A stretch of 35,384 bases of DNA, taken from Hyphomonadaceae bacterium (GTDB lineage: Bacteria; Pseudomonadota; Alphaproteobacteria; Caulobacterales; Maricaulaceae). This document shows positions 8,167 through 17,621 of this stretch, piece after piece. Location of the stretch: assembly GCA_014324115.1 (NCBI GenBank), contig JACOMS010000035.1, positions 1-35,384 of the forward strand. Direction: 5' to 3'. The notes below the pieces were generated by a model. That model saw only the letters and a list, made by a program, of their open reading frames with translations, did no database searches and was not told the DNA's origin. Both the position numbers and the translations under genes were made by a program. Within the stretch, counting starts at the first letter, position 1. Every line of letters begins with the position of its first letter.

Positions 8167-8508
8167 TTAGGCGGCAGCCGCTGCATCGCCCGTGTGTTCG
8201 GATATCCATTCAGCGATTTTGGCTTGGGTCATCGCGCCGACCCTGGTAGCGACAACCTCACCCTCCTTGAATATCATCATGGTCGGTACGCCGCGGACGT
8301 GGAACTTGCCCGGGGTTTCCGGATCGTTGGTGACATTGACCTTGGCAATCTTGACCTGGCCGACGAACTCCTCGGAGACGGCTTCAAGCACACGGGCGAG
8401 CTGTTTGCACGGACCGCACCATTCTGCCCAGAAGTCGACGAGGACGGGGATTGAACTTTCGATCACGTCAGCCTGAAAGCTGTTATCGGTGACCTTGACT
8501 GTCGCCAT
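8167..8508 (-). CDS. trxA: Thioredoxin
   Basis: A 113-residue thioredoxin, a cytosolic dithiol reductant. The start ATG 8508 has a perfect AAGGAG seven bases upstream; the frame stays open to 8535 but the extra residues overlap addA and have no homology. The active site WCGPCK is at Cys31/Cys34, the cis-proline is Pro75 in RGVPTMMIF, and the buried Asp of the DFWAEW strand is Asp25. The C-terminus ends in five alanines, a slight extension. It follows addA by 14 bases, the arrangement usual in this class. Confidence 0.96.
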   Translation of the reverse strand: MATVKVTDNSFQADVIESSIPVLVDFWAEWCGPCKQLARVLEAVSEEFVGQVKIAKVNVTNDPETPGKFHVRGVPTMMIFKEGEVVATRVGAMTQAKIAEWISEHTGDAAAAA

Positions 8509-8522
8509 GGGAATCTCCTTAC

Positions 8523-11500
8523 TTATGCGCCCCAAGACGTAGGTAACGCAGCAATCCGCGTCAAGACGGTATTCAAGCGATCGTGATCAAGCCACATCAA
8601 ATGCGGTCCGTCCGTCCAAAGCAGGCCGCAGTGGATTGTATGATCCGGATAGATGTCCCGCACCATTTCGCGGTAGGCCACCATCTGCCCCCAGTATGTG
8701 TCGGGCACATCGTCCTGCTTTGTGGGAGGCAGGCGATCGGATTTGTAGTCGATGATGTGAACCTGATCATTGATCACCGCCAAGCGGTCTATCTGGGCGT
8801 TGAGGTGTAGATGATCAGGAAGATTTGAAGCTGTTCCCGCCAAATTGATCTCGGCTTTGGATCCCGGCGCGAAAATGAGGGCATGATCGGGATGGTCCAG
8901 GACAGCGAAAACTTCTTCGATAATCCGTACCGCCTGCACATCGGAAAGCACCGAATACTTTTTGACATGGTCCTGCGCCACCGAAGCACGATGTTCAATG
9001 TCCATATCCGGTAAAATTTCGAGAAGCCTGTGAATAATATTCCCGCGTAAAAACCGGTCCGGGCTTTGCGAGATTGGGGATCGGACAAGAGCCTTGTTAT
9101 TGCCATCCGTGGCAAGAAGTTGTGATGGTGTTGCGGTTTTCAGGCCCGCGACTTCCTTCGGTGCAGGCCGATTTATCCAGCCCGGCAGCGTGATGGATGC
9201 GGCCTCGGTGTTTTCACTTGCAACTTCAACGCTGCCTGCCGCGGTCCCGAAACACAGTCCTTTTCCAAATGGTGTTTCCATCTCGCGGGTTTGCAGTCCG
9301 TTGAAGGTTCGACTCAGCAGATCATACCAACAGCCATCCCGATATCCGGATGCCCCGGCATTGCCATTTTCGTGGCCGCAAATGACCAGACGTGACTCGG
9401 CCCGGGTCATGGCCACATACAATAACCGTAAATATTCGCGGTATCCCGCCGCCTTCACCGCCTCACGGCAACGCGACAGCGATTCCGGCGTCTGCGCCGA
9501 GCCGGGCAAATAAACAAAACCCTCGTCAAAAGGATAGAGCAAACGCCCCCGTCCGCTATCCGGGGTCTGCGTTGTATCCGGCAGAATGACAACAGGAGCT
9601 TCCAGGCCTTTCGCCCCATGAACCGTCATGACGCGAACCTCATTATGACTCGCCTCCATCTCGCGTTTAATATTCTGGTCATCATTCGAGAAATCATGCA
9701 GGAAATGATGCAGGGACGGCGCACCCCTGCGCTGATGGTCGAGCGCACGGGCAAGGAAGGCATTCATGGCGTCTTCAGACTCTTGCCCCAGGCGAGAGAA
9801 TATCTGCTTCCGGATTGAGGTATCGAATGTTCCGTCCATGTCGAGCACACGGGCATAAAATTCGTGGGGTGCATAACGGCTGGACAGGGTTTGAATGGTT
9901 TTCAGGCAGGCGGTAACGGCTCTGAAATCATCATCTGTCTTTTTGCACAAAGCAGCCCATAATGTCACTTTGCCCCTATCATGGGCCAAGTCGAACAATC
10001 GCACTTCAGAGAGATTTATCAACGGTGAGCGCAACACTTCAGCTAACGACAAGTCATCTGATGGCAAAAGGACGAAGCGAGTCAAAGCCAACAGGTCTTT
10101 GACGACAATGGATTCACGCAGAACCAGCCGATCAGCACCGGCCACGGGAACACCGCATCGTTTGAGGTGCCGGATGACGGAGTCGAAAAAATCATTGCGG
10201 CGACGCACAAGGACAAGGATATCTTTGGCCTGCAGGGCGCGTATCATGCCTTTTTCACCTTTCTCGTTTTTCAGAAGGCGATCAAAGACGGGTTCACCTC
10301 TGTCCAGCCATGTCCTGATTTGCCTGGCGATTGCCACGGCCAGTTTCTCTCTTGCACTTGCCCTCTCCGGCGCATTGACCGGAAACTGCCAGGGCACTTC
10401 GTCATCCGGTACATCCGGCCTTGGCGATAAGGGCCAGAGATCAACGCGACCCCGGTCCCGCCAGAAGGCAGAATGCTGGACATGCAGCGAGCCGATTCCC
10501 AGCGCATTCAGATCAAACATCTGTGTCGGCAGATCGGCATTAAATGTGTGGTCGACAAATGCGAGAATATCCGGACTTGACCGGAATGAAGTGCCCATAC
10601 GCACGGAGTTCTGTTCAACTTTATCCTGCCTGATCCTGCCAAGGAAAACTTCGGGCTGCGCCCCTTGAAATGAATAGATCGACTGTTTCTCATCTCCAAC
10701 AGCGAAGACCGTTTTTTCCGGCGGTTGAAGGGATTTCGGATCGGTCTGCGGAAATCCTTCCTGTAGGGCATTGATAATATCCCATTGCGCCCGGGATGTA
10801 TCCTGCGCCTCGTCGATCAGGATGTGATCAATGCCGCCGTCGAGTTTGTAGCGCACCCAATCGGCAACGGCATGATTTTCGAGGAGTTGTCTGACGAGAT
10901 TGATCAGATCATCGAAATCAAGTTTGCGGGCACGTCTCTTGACCCGGATGAATTCTCTGGAGAAAGTCCGGGCCAGTTCAAACGCGGCTCGCGTCAATTC
11001 AAGACACTTGACGGCCATTACCGCCTGTGCGGTGACGAAAACCCGAGACATCTCCGGGGGTTCCGGCGCGCCGCGAAGGCCGAAAAAATCCCGTGCCGCT
11101 CGCGGGGCCCTGCTTGTGACAACTCCTGCCCGTTTCTGACCTTTCTGTGTCAGAAAGACATCGGCATAGGCATCGAAATCATCTACTGTCGGGTTTTCCA
11201 GAACACCCAGAAGCTTTTCCGCCTTGGCCCGATCATTGGTATTTTCACTTTGTGACAAGTGACAAGTGACCTCCCTGACATGCGGTAAATCAGTGTCGGC
11301 CCAGAAGCGCTGCAGAACGGTTTCCCGCGTGTCATCCGGGCTCAGATTTAAGTGCCCGGCGAGCGTTTGCGTGCCGCCCTGCATTTGCCAGTCTTCAATG
11401 GCCTTGGAATTATGCGCCGCCCAAGACAGGAAATTATCAAATGTCTGGTTCGCTGTTTCCGCCGCAAGGCGGGAAATAGCCTGACCCAAATCGCCATCGG

Positions 11501-12032
11501 GGGTTCCCCATGCCTCTGTTAGCAGGTGTTTCTTGACCTGATCTATTACAACCTGCTGTTGCGCTTCATCCATCGGTTCAAAACCGGGTATAATCCCGGC
11601 TTCTATCGGAAAGCGGTCCAGTACCCGCTCGCAAAAGGCATGGATGGTCTGCACTTTCAGCCCACCTGGAGTTTCCAAAGCCCTGGCAAAAAGTTCGCGC
11701 GCTTTGGACAGCTCTCTATCTGATCGCACCTGTGTTTCCCCCATGAGATCATCAAGCGAGGCATTCAGCCGGTCAGGCACCATGACCGACCATTCGCCAA
11801 GTTTTTCGAATAGGCGGGACTGCATTTCTGTTGCGGCTGCCTTCGTATAAGTCAGGCAGAGGATTTTATCCGGCGCGACAGGTTCAGGTCCTCGTAACAA
11901 CAGCCGTGAGACCCGGTCGACGAGGACTTTGGTCTTGCCTGACCCGGCATTGGCTGAAACAAAAACAGAACGTATCGGGTCAGCGGCCATGCGCTGATAG
12001 ACATTGGGATCATCAAAAACTGTTCCGGTCAT
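8523..12032 (-). CDS. addA: Double-strand break repair helicase AddA
   Basis: AddA is the helicase-nuclease subunit that, with AddB, resects double-strand breaks for RecA loading. The 1169-residue protein has a UvrD-type helicase: Walker A ANAGSGKT at 27-34, the CLTYTKAAATEM motif, ILIDEAQDTS (Walker B), VGDEKQSIYSFQGA, VMTVHGAKGLEAPVVIL and YVAMTRAESRLVI. The C-terminal RecB-type nuclease shows HIIDYKSDRLPP near residue 1100. It matches the alphaproteobacterial subtype of AddA. The ATG lies within the addB stop (ATGA, four-base overlap), indicating coupled translation. No break in frame along its length. Confidence 0.97.
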   Translation of the reverse strand: MTGTVFDDPNVYQRMAADPIRSVFVSANAGSGKTKVLVDRVSRLLLRGPEPVAPDKILCLTYTKAAATEMQSRLFEKLGEWSVMVPDRLNASLDDLMGETQVRSDRELSKARELFARALETPGGLKVQTIHAFCERVLDRFPIEAGIIPGFEPMDEAQQQVVIDQVKKHLLTEAWGTPDGDLGQAISRLAAETANQTFDNFLSWAAHNSKAIEDWQMQGGTQTLAGHLNLSPDDTRETVLQRFWADTDLPHVREVTCHLSQSENTNDRAKAEKLLGVLENPTVDDFDAYADVFLTQKGQKRAGVVTSRAPRAARDFFGLRGAPEPPEMSRVFVTAQAVMAVKCLELTRAAFELARTFSREFIRVKRRARKLDFDDLINLVRQLLENHAVADWVRYKLDGGIDHILIDEAQDTSRAQWDIINALQEGFPQTDPKSLQPPEKTVFAVGDEKQSIYSFQGAQPEVFLGRIRQDKVEQNSVRMGTSFRSSPDILAFVDHTFNADLPTQMFDLNALGIGSLHVQHSAFWRDRGRVDLWPLSPRPDVPDDEVPWQFPVNAPERASAREKLAVAIARQIRTWLDRGEPVFDRLLKNEKGEKGMIRALQAKDILVLVRRRNDFFDSVIRHLKRCGVPVAGADRLVLRESIVVKDLLALTRFVLLPSDDLSLAEVLRSPLINLSEVRLFDLAHDRGKVTLWAALCKKTDDDFRAVTACLKTIQTLSSRYAPHEFYARVLDMDGTFDTSIRKQIFSRLGQESEDAMNAFLARALDHQRRGAPSLHHFLHDFSNDDQNIKREMEASHNEVRVMTVHGAKGLEAPVVILPDTTQTPDSGRGRLLYPFDEGFVYLPGSAQTPESLSRCREAVKAAGYREYLRLLYVAMTRAESRLVICGHENGNAGASGYRDGCWYDLLSRTFNGLQTREMETPFGKGLCFGTAAGSVEVASENTEAASITLPGWINRPAPKEVAGLKTATPSQLLATDGNNKALVRSPISQSPDRFLRGNIIHRLLEILPDMDIEHRASVAQDHVKKYSVLSDVQAVRIIEEVFAVLDHPDHALIFAPGSKAEINLAGTASNLPDHLHLNAQIDRLAVINDQVHIIDYKSDRLPPTKQDDVPDTYWGQMVAYREMVRDIYPDHTIHCGLLWTDGPHLMWLDHDRLNTVLTRIAALPTSWGA

Positions 12033-15010
12033 GACACCGACCCATCATCATCACGGAGCTGCTGCCACTCCCTGCGCCGGGCGAGGTCATCGTAATCGCC
12101 GTAATCATTAACATATTTGGCGCGGGGCTGTGACGGGTAGGTTGTCTCCGAACTGTCGAATTCAGAGATCAGGTTTTTGATTATTTTCTGCGCCCCGGAC
12201 ACATATTGCAGGGCATCCAGGCCATTTCTGGCATCGGGCTTCGTAAGATAACGCTGACTAACCCCTTCCCTGCCACCTTTCACGCGGATATAGAGAAGCT
12301 GCCCGGTGTCCAAGGCATCGGACTCTTTAAATGCACCCTGCCCAAGCATCCAGGCAAGCAAAGGCATTTGCAGATCAAAGCCTGCCTTCACTTCATTTAC
12401 AGTGGGAGGCGCGCCTGTCTTATAGTCAATCGCCGCATAATTTCCGTCTCTGACTTCGATCAGATCCGGCTTGCCAATCAGAGTGAATCTGACATCGGGT
12501 ATGTCGAGTTGGCCCTTCGCCTCAGCCAGAGCAAATATCCATCCTGACTCCCGACGGGATTTGAACAGGGCGACCAAATCGTGTGCAATACATTCAAGGC
12601 GGATATTCTCGGGGGCAAAGTCATGATCCTCAAACCCGTTTTCACGTAACATGTCCGCCATCAGGTCCTGCAATTGCCGGGAAGCGGTCTTCGGCATGTC
12701 TGTTTTGTGTGTTTCAAAGAAGATCTTCAGGGCATCGTGAATGGCCGTGCCATATTCGCGAGGGCCGACAGGCTCATACAAAGCACCCAGTTTCTTCAAC
12801 CCCAGAATATAGCGGGCATAAATGGAATACGGGTCACGTATCCAAGTCCTGACTTGCGTCACCGAAATCTGTCGCCCCTGCGGCCAGCGCTTGTCCACAG
12901 GCGGTGAAGGGTTTGGCGGTTCTGCGGGTTTCACGTCATGTGATGCCACAGCATCCATCGCTCGCGCCCAGGCCAGATAGGGTTTCGGCGGAGCCAATCT
13001 TGCTTTGGCAACCCTTTCACCCAAGGCCCCTCTCAGCAATGTTTTCAGTCGCCATATCCATCGCGAAGCAACCCGTGGTCCCTCGCTGGAGCGTTCCGAC
13101 CGGGTCATGATGACGTCAGGATAACAGGCCAGAGATGAAAAATCGTGTGCCGCCAGACCATAGCGCCGCTCCGGCAGTGACAGGCCAATAGCCCTGCGCA
13201 TTCCGCGTGAAAGAAACGGCATATGCGGCGGGCTTGATGGCCAGGTCCCTTCGTTGAGCCCCCCCAGTACAATCCGGTCAGCGACAACCATACGGGCTTC
13301 CAGCGGACCCAGAATTTGTAGTCGCGGATGGATATTGGCACGGGGACGCACGACACTTCCGCGCATCAGGCAGGAAAAAAGATCGGAAAACCCGGCCAGG
13401 CTGACCGGCCCCAGAATGTCGCCATGGGCAATGATGTTTTCCATAAGACCGGCAGTCTGCAGACCGTCCTCGCCCGTCCATAATCGCACGGCTCCGCTTT
13501 CATCGCGGGTCACGGCAAAGCTTTCTGCGACCTTGGCCAAGGCTCTTGCCCAAAGCGTGGGGGAGACGTCCTTATCAACATCTAGATGGGTCAGAATATG
13601 ATGGACCTGGACGAGCAGGCTGTTTTCCTTAAGCAATCCGGGTGCCGGACGCTGTTCCCTGAATTTCTTTTTTTCCAAAGCACGCCACTCGGCTCTGATG
13701 TCACCCGGTTCCCGCCTCAGAGCAGTCAGCGGATGAGCCAGCAAATAGGCGAGATCGACAGGCGAATGCGGCCTTTGTGCGAGTTTCAGAATGCCTGTTA
13801 AAAATCCGCCGATGCGGGTTTCTTCCAGCGGCTCGCCTTGCGAATATTCGACTGTAACGCCCCAACGGGCGAGTCGTGTTCTCACGCGTCGCGCCAATGC
13901 CGGATCAGGGGTAACGAAGGCGGCCGTCTGAACATCGGTTTCCAGGGTTTCGCGCAAAATGAGCGCGACAGTCAAAGCTTCTTCATCCTCCGTGCGAGTC
14001 TCAATGAGAGACAGGCCTCGTGTCGCGTCATCAAAGATATCGCCACCGCGCCCGTCCTGTTGGTAATTTTCACGCAAAATATCAATGCGTTCGATCCAGT
14101 CGCCTGTGGCTGAAACAGGCACAAGGCTTTCCGAAATAACGCGACGCCGGGCAGGCGATATGACCGGCACATGAGGCATCCAGTTCTGCACATCCATGTT
14201 GGACAGTTCCATGGTTTGCAAGAGGCATTTCAGCGAGTTTTGCGGATGATCATCTTCGATGGTCTCCCACACACTTGCCTTCAAGTGACGATCCAAAGCA
14301 GGCAACAGTACAAGACCCTTTTTTTGATGCGCTACGCATCGCATGAGACGAGCCGTGGCTTTGAGCGTACCTGTCGATCCTGCAATAATCACCGGATAGT
14401 CCGGCGGCCTGTCCAGCCACAAATCTGTCAGCGCATCCAACAATGCGACACGCCGCGCCATCGGCTCCATCAGGTTTTCCCCGGACACATAACCGGGCCA
14501 GAAATCCTGCAGAATGCGATAAAACTCTGCTGCATTCTGGAAATTCCCGGCAACAAACTTCTCAATCCCGGCGAGTATGGAGAGATCAGCCTGATCAACC
14601 TGTTCCAGCGCCGCATCGTCCAGGATTGCAAGCAAGGGGTCAGTCAATGACAAAGCCCCGGCCGGATTCAATGTTTCTCCGGTAGAATTTTCGTAGTAGC
14701 GCTTCACCAGTTGCGATAACTGGAAGCGCCGCTGCATCGCGGGCATGGCCGGACTGACAAGATCGGCCAGAAAACCGGGTTCAAATGGCGGTTCGTCCGG
14801 GTCAAGATCGGCCAGAGTTCGCAGACGCGGAAGAAACCTTACTCTGCCTTCATCGGCCAGTAAATCACCGAGTTGTCTGGCTGCGCGTCGTGTAGGCAAA
14901 AATACCAGCGCATCCTTCAGATGCTCGCCATAGGTGGCTTTCAGCCCCTCGGCCAAGGTCGGCAGGAACGGCACGCTTGCCGGGATGTTAAAGATATTTA
15001 TGCTCGCCAT
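12029..15010 (-). CDS. addB: Double-strand break repair protein AddB (alpha type)
   Basis: AddB is the second subunit of AddAB, a helicase-like scaffold with a second nuclease domain. The 993-residue protein opens with FLPTRRAARQLGDLL, a degenerate helicase motif near residues 38-52, and has GGLNEGTWP (motif resembling the AddB/RexB core) in the middle. The C-terminal PD-(D/E)XK nuclease has GTAIHDALKIFFE, DLIEVRDGNYAAIDYKTGAP. I see no cysteine cluster at the C-terminus like the Fe-S site of Bacillus AddB; the alphaproteobacterial subtype differs from it. The first 23 bases overlap the murU 3' end, and the stop overlaps addA by four. Confidence 0.95.
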   Translation of the reverse strand: MASINIFNIPASVPFLPTLAEGLKATYGEHLKDALVFLPTRRAARQLGDLLADEGRVRFLPRLRTLADLDPDEPPFEPGFLADLVSPAMPAMQRRFQLSQLVKRYYENSTGETLNPAGALSLTDPLLAILDDAALEQVDQADLSILAGIEKFVAGNFQNAAEFYRILQDFWPGYVSGENLMEPMARRVALLDALTDLWLDRPPDYPVIIAGSTGTLKATARLMRCVAHQKKGLVLLPALDRHLKASVWETIEDDHPQNSLKCLLQTMELSNMDVQNWMPHVPVISPARRRVISESLVPVSATGDWIERIDILRENYQQDGRGGDIFDDATRGLSLIETRTEDEEALTVALILRETLETDVQTAAFVTPDPALARRVRTRLARWGVTVEYSQGEPLEETRIGGFLTGILKLAQRPHSPVDLAYLLAHPLTALRREPGDIRAEWRALEKKKFREQRPAPGLLKENSLLVQVHHILTHLDVDKDVSPTLWARALAKVAESFAVTRDESGAVRLWTGEDGLQTAGLMENIIAHGDILGPVSLAGFSDLFSCLMRGSVVRPRANIHPRLQILGPLEARMVVADRIVLGGLNEGTWPSSPPHMPFLSRGMRRAIGLSLPERRYGLAAHDFSSLACYPDVIMTRSERSSEGPRVASRWIWRLKTLLRGALGERVAKARLAPPKPYLAWARAMDAVASHDVKPAEPPNPSPPVDKRWPQGRQISVTQVRTWIRDPYSIYARYILGLKKLGALYEPVGPREYGTAIHDALKIFFETHKTDMPKTASRQLQDLMADMLRENGFEDHDFAPENIRLECIAHDLVALFKSRRESGWIFALAEAKGQLDIPDVRFTLIGKPDLIEVRDGNYAAIDYKTGAPPTVNEVKAGFDLQMPLLAWMLGQGAFKESDALDTGQLLYIRVKGGREGVSQRYLTKPDARNGLDALQYVSGAQKIIKNLISEFDSSETTYPSQPRAKYVNDYGDYDDLARRREWQQLRDDDGSVS

Positions 15011-15707
15011 GGTGCCTCAGCATATATTCGGCCCCGTCACGGGCGCCCGGATCGCCCACATGCATCCAGAAACCCTTTAACACGTGGCCGTAGATCAAGC
15101 CGTCCCGCAAAGATACATCCCAGATTTTACCACGGGAAAACGATGCGGCAGGATAGGTTTTAAACCGTTCAGGCCTGGCAATCTGGACACCGCAGTAGAC
15201 ATAGGATGCATGATCACCCCGGCGTCTGTGCAGTCGACCATCTGCGTTCATGTCAAAATCTCCCGCCCCGGCATAGCCCAGCGTGTGCTCCAAGGGTGCC
15301 AGCAATAACAGATCACTCATTCCATCATTCAATTTTTCCACAAGCGATTTGATTGCCGGTTCAAATTCCAGCCACAGCGCATCAACGTTGCATATCAAAA
15401 CCGCATCATCGCCCAATAACGGCAAAGCCTTGACGACTCCACCGCCGGTCCCAAGGAGTGCATCCCGCTCATCGGATATGATGATTTCCGGCCCGGACGT
15501 TCGCGTTTTCAGATGCGCTTCAAGACGATCAGCATGGGCGTGAAGATTAACAACCGTTCGTTCCACCCCGGCATCAAGCAGCCTGTCGAGCATGTGATCG
15601 ATGAGCGGTTTACCGCCAACCTCGACCATCGCTTTAGACATATGACTGGTCAACGGACGCAGGCGTGTCCCATGTCCCGCCGCCATGACCATAGCCGTTT
15701 TGATCAC
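14988..15707 (-). CDS. murU: N-acetylmuramate-1-phosphate uridylyltransferase MurU
   Basis: A 239-residue nucleotidyltransferase. The signature AAGHGTRLRPLT at residues 9-20 binds the nucleoside triphosphate, followed by KAMVEVGGKPLIDHML and the metal-binding NVDALW. In the MurU family the enzyme makes UDP-MurNAc from MurNAc-1-phosphate in a cell-wall recycling path that bypasses de novo synthesis. The assignment rests on the fold plus its coupling to amgK just upstream (four-base overlap), the AmgK-MurU pair seen in Pseudomonas and many alphaproteobacteria. The 3' end overlaps addB by 23 bases. A mannose-1-phosphate guanylyltransferase-like activity cannot be excluded from sequence alone. 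Confidence 0.9.
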   Translation of the reverse strand: MIKTAMVMAAGHGTRLRPLTSHMSKAMVEVGGKPLIDHMLDRLLDAGVERTVVNLHAHADRLEAHLKTRTSGPEIIISDERDALLGTGGGVVKALPLLGDDAVLICNVDALWLEFEPAIKSLVEKLNDGMSDLLLLAPLEHTLGYAGAGDFDMNADGRLHRRRGDHASYVYCGVQIARPERFKTYPAASFSRGKIWDVSLRDGLIYGHVLKGFWMHVGDPGARDGAEYMLRHHGEHKYL

Positions 15708-16786
15708 CGCAGCACCTCCGGAATATGAAGAGCATACCAGGATTGTATATCCCGCAGCACCGGATGACTCAAATGCCTTTGCAGGTGCCTTTTTGCCCGC
15801 GGGAGCAAGGCCCTGTATTGCGGTTTGCCAAATGCCCTGTCGGCGCGTACCGTGAAACCGAGAAGCTTTGTCGCCCGTTGAGTGCTTAACACCGCATAGG
15901 CCGTCCGGAAATTCTCGTCATAGGCCAGCCCGGCCTTTTCACAAAAACGTTGTTTAAGCGGCTCGAATTCGGCGATATCTACATCGCGGCGAATGTCTTC
16001 CAGCAGGGACGTCAAATCATAGGCCGGATGCACAAACAGTGCGTCCTGAAAATCTATCAGTCCGACACGGGATGTAGCCTGCCGCTCAGGTAACCAGAAC
16101 AAATTTTCGGCGTGAAAATCCCGTAAGCACAGCCCCGGTGCATGGGCTGACAAATGTTGGAAGGCTCCACGCCAAAGGTCGGAAAATATGTCGCGCGCTG
16201 CGGCAGAAATATTCCGCTCCACATCCGGCGCATACCAATCCAGACACAAATCCATCTCGGCCAGCAGCGCCGTTTCGTCATAATCCATCACACGCCAGAC
16301 GGTCTTTTGATGTGAAAAATCGGGAAAAAAACTACTCCGGTAAATCGCCGCCAATGTGTCAACCGCGGCCTCATAAAGCAGTTTTTCCGTTTTCGCATCC
16401 AGTTCGATCGCGCGCGCGAACAGGTTTATGCCGTAATCCTCAAGTAAAACAAACCCGTTTTGAAAGTCGACGTCATAAATGTCCGGCACTGAAAATCCGC
16501 GGATAAACAGCTGGTGTGCGATGCAGACAAAAGCCTTGATATTCGGCCCGGCCAATCTAGCCATGGCACTATAGCCTGAACTCCGCCTGTCATCCACTTT
16601 GGCATCCCGGTCGGCACCGTCTGTTTCTCCCCTTGTCGGTGCGTCCATCAGGATGGCTTTATGTTTGCCCATGTCCAGCCGGATATAACGCCGTGACGAG
16701 GCATCGACCGACACTGAACGCAAAACCGCACGTCCCCATCCGGTACGCTTGAGAAATACACCCAAAAGCTCCTCGCGGTCAGACAC
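15704..16786 (-). CDS. amgK: Anomeric MurNAc/GlcNAc kinase AmgK
   Basis: A 360-residue aminoglycoside-phosphotransferase-fold kinase that phosphorylates MurNAc at the anomeric position for MurU. The catalytic loop LRDFHAENLFW contains Asp223 and Asn228 and the Mg-binding IDFQDA contains Asp245. The N-lobe shows SSRRYIRL and KAILMDAP, and LLEDYG near residue 116 marks the hinge. The position between tsaE and murU, with overlaps of eight and four bases, is conserved in alphaproteobacteria and supports the specificity; sequence alone says only APH-like kinase. Confidence 0.9.
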   Translation of the reverse strand: MSDREELLGVFLKRTGWGRAVLRSVSVDASSRRYIRLDMGKHKAILMDAPTRGETDGADRDAKVDDRRSSGYSAMARLAGPNIKAFVCIAHQLFIRGFSVPDIYDVDFQNGFVLLEDYGINLFARAIELDAKTEKLLYEAAVDTLAAIYRSSFFPDFSHQKTVWRVMDYDETALLAEMDLCLDWYAPDVERNISAAARDIFSDLWRGAFQHLSAHAPGLCLRDFHAENLFWLPERQATSRVGLIDFQDALFVHPAYDLTSLLEDIRRDVDIAEFEPLKQRFCEKAGLAYDENFRTAYAVLSTQRATKLLGFTVRADRAFGKPQYRALLPRAKRHLQRHLSHPVLRDIQSWYALHIPEVLR

Positions 16787-17222
16787 TTTGCAACTTGTCT
16801 ATCAAGGCTGGACTTCCGGAAAATTTGATGATGCGACCTTCGCCTTCAAAATCAATATGAACCCGCAGACGCTCATCGGGCAGAAACCCGCTCATTCTTT
16901 CCGGCCACTCTATCAATACAACTTTTTCCTCCATGGCGTCCAACACGCCGAGTTCATAAATGTCTTCAGGTTCTTCCAGCCGGTACAGGTCGCAGTGCCA
17001 AATCTCAAACTCCGCCGCACGATAGGTTTGGACCAACGTGTAAGTCGGCGACGGCACCGGCTCTACATCACACAACGCTTGTATCAAGCCCCTTGAAAGT
17101 GTTGTTTTTCCGGTACCCAACCCTCCCGTGAGGGCAAGTACGTCACCGGCTCGCAAATACCCGGCAAGCCCGGCTCCCAACCGCCGCATCGCTTCGGGAT
17201 TATGCAGCTTTTTGATTATCAT
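16779..17222 (-). CDS. tsaE: tRNA t6A threonylcarbamoyl biosynthesis ATPase TsaE
   Basis: TsaE is the ATPase that works with TsaB and TsaD to make threonylcarbamoyladenosine at position 37 of ANN-decoding tRNAs. Walker A GGLGTGKT is at residues 33-40, then [10 protein letters not shown] and [17 protein letters not shown], and Walker B-like [10 protein letters not shown] use the ATG at 17222 (147 residues); a TTG at 17246 would add eight. It heads the long minus-strand operon, with amgK starting inside its 3' end. It is divergent from the ferredoxin gene; the 73 nt between them must hold both promoters. Confidence 0.95.
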   Translation of the reverse strand: MIIKKLHNPEAMRRLGAGLAGYLRAGDVLALTGGLGTGKTTLSRGLIQALCDVEPVPSPTYTLVQTYRAAEFEIWHCDLYRLEEPEDIYELGVLDAMEEKVVLIEWPERMSGFLPDERLRVHIDFEGEGRIIKFSGSPALIDKLQSV

Positions 17223-17295
17223 CCCCGCAGTGATAGAAACTTGCAAAATGATTGCAACGGCTTACATAGCCCCTTTGCATTTGACAGGAGCTTCC

Positions 17296-17613
17296 ATGCC
17301 AAAAATCACCTTCATTGATCATACAGGCACGTCCCGCAACGTCGAAGCTAAAAATGGTGCCTCCATAATGGAAGCGGCTGTGCAGAACATGATCCCCGGT
17401 ATCGATGCTGATTGCGGCGGAGCCTGTGCCTGTGCGACCTGTCACGTCTATGTAGACGAGGCTTGGACGTCCAGTCTGAAAGACAAGGACGACATGGAAG
17501 AAAGCATGCTGGATTTCGCCGAGATGGTTCAGGGTAATTCGCGGCTGTCCTGCCAGATACTGATGTCGGATGATCTGGATGGCATAATCGTGACCACACC
17601 GGAAAGCCAGTAA
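17296..17613 (+). CDS. [2Fe-2S] ferredoxin, adrenodoxin type
   Basis: A 105-residue electron carrier. Cluster ligands are Cys40, Cys46, Cys49 (the [15 protein letters not shown] loop) and Cys86 (SRLSCQI), the C-x5-C-x2-C...C pattern of the adrenodoxin/FdxB group. Cys44 is an extra cysteine also seen in relatives. Such ferredoxins serve cytochrome P450s or Fe-S assembly; no partner is next to it. The ATG at 17296 has AGGAG seven bases before it; the earlier opening from 17128 overlaps tsaE and is not coding. It lies alone on the plus strand between tsaE and divL, convergent with divL after nine bases. Confidence 0.94.
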   Translation: MPKITFIDHTGTSRNVEAKNGASIMEAAVQNMIPGIDADCGGACACATCHVYVDEAWTSSLKDKDDMEESMLDFAEMVQGNSRLSCQILMSDDLDGIIVTTPESQ

Positions 17614-17621
17614 CCGCGAAA

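Noticed and set aside
9895-10668. 257-codon plus-strand frame
   Set aside because: Lies wholly inside addA on the other strand; composition is Ser/Arg-rich shadow text with no domain.
17128-17295. Longer ferredoxin start
   Set aside because: The extra 56 codons overlap tsaE and lack similarity; ATG 17296 has a good ribosome binding site.
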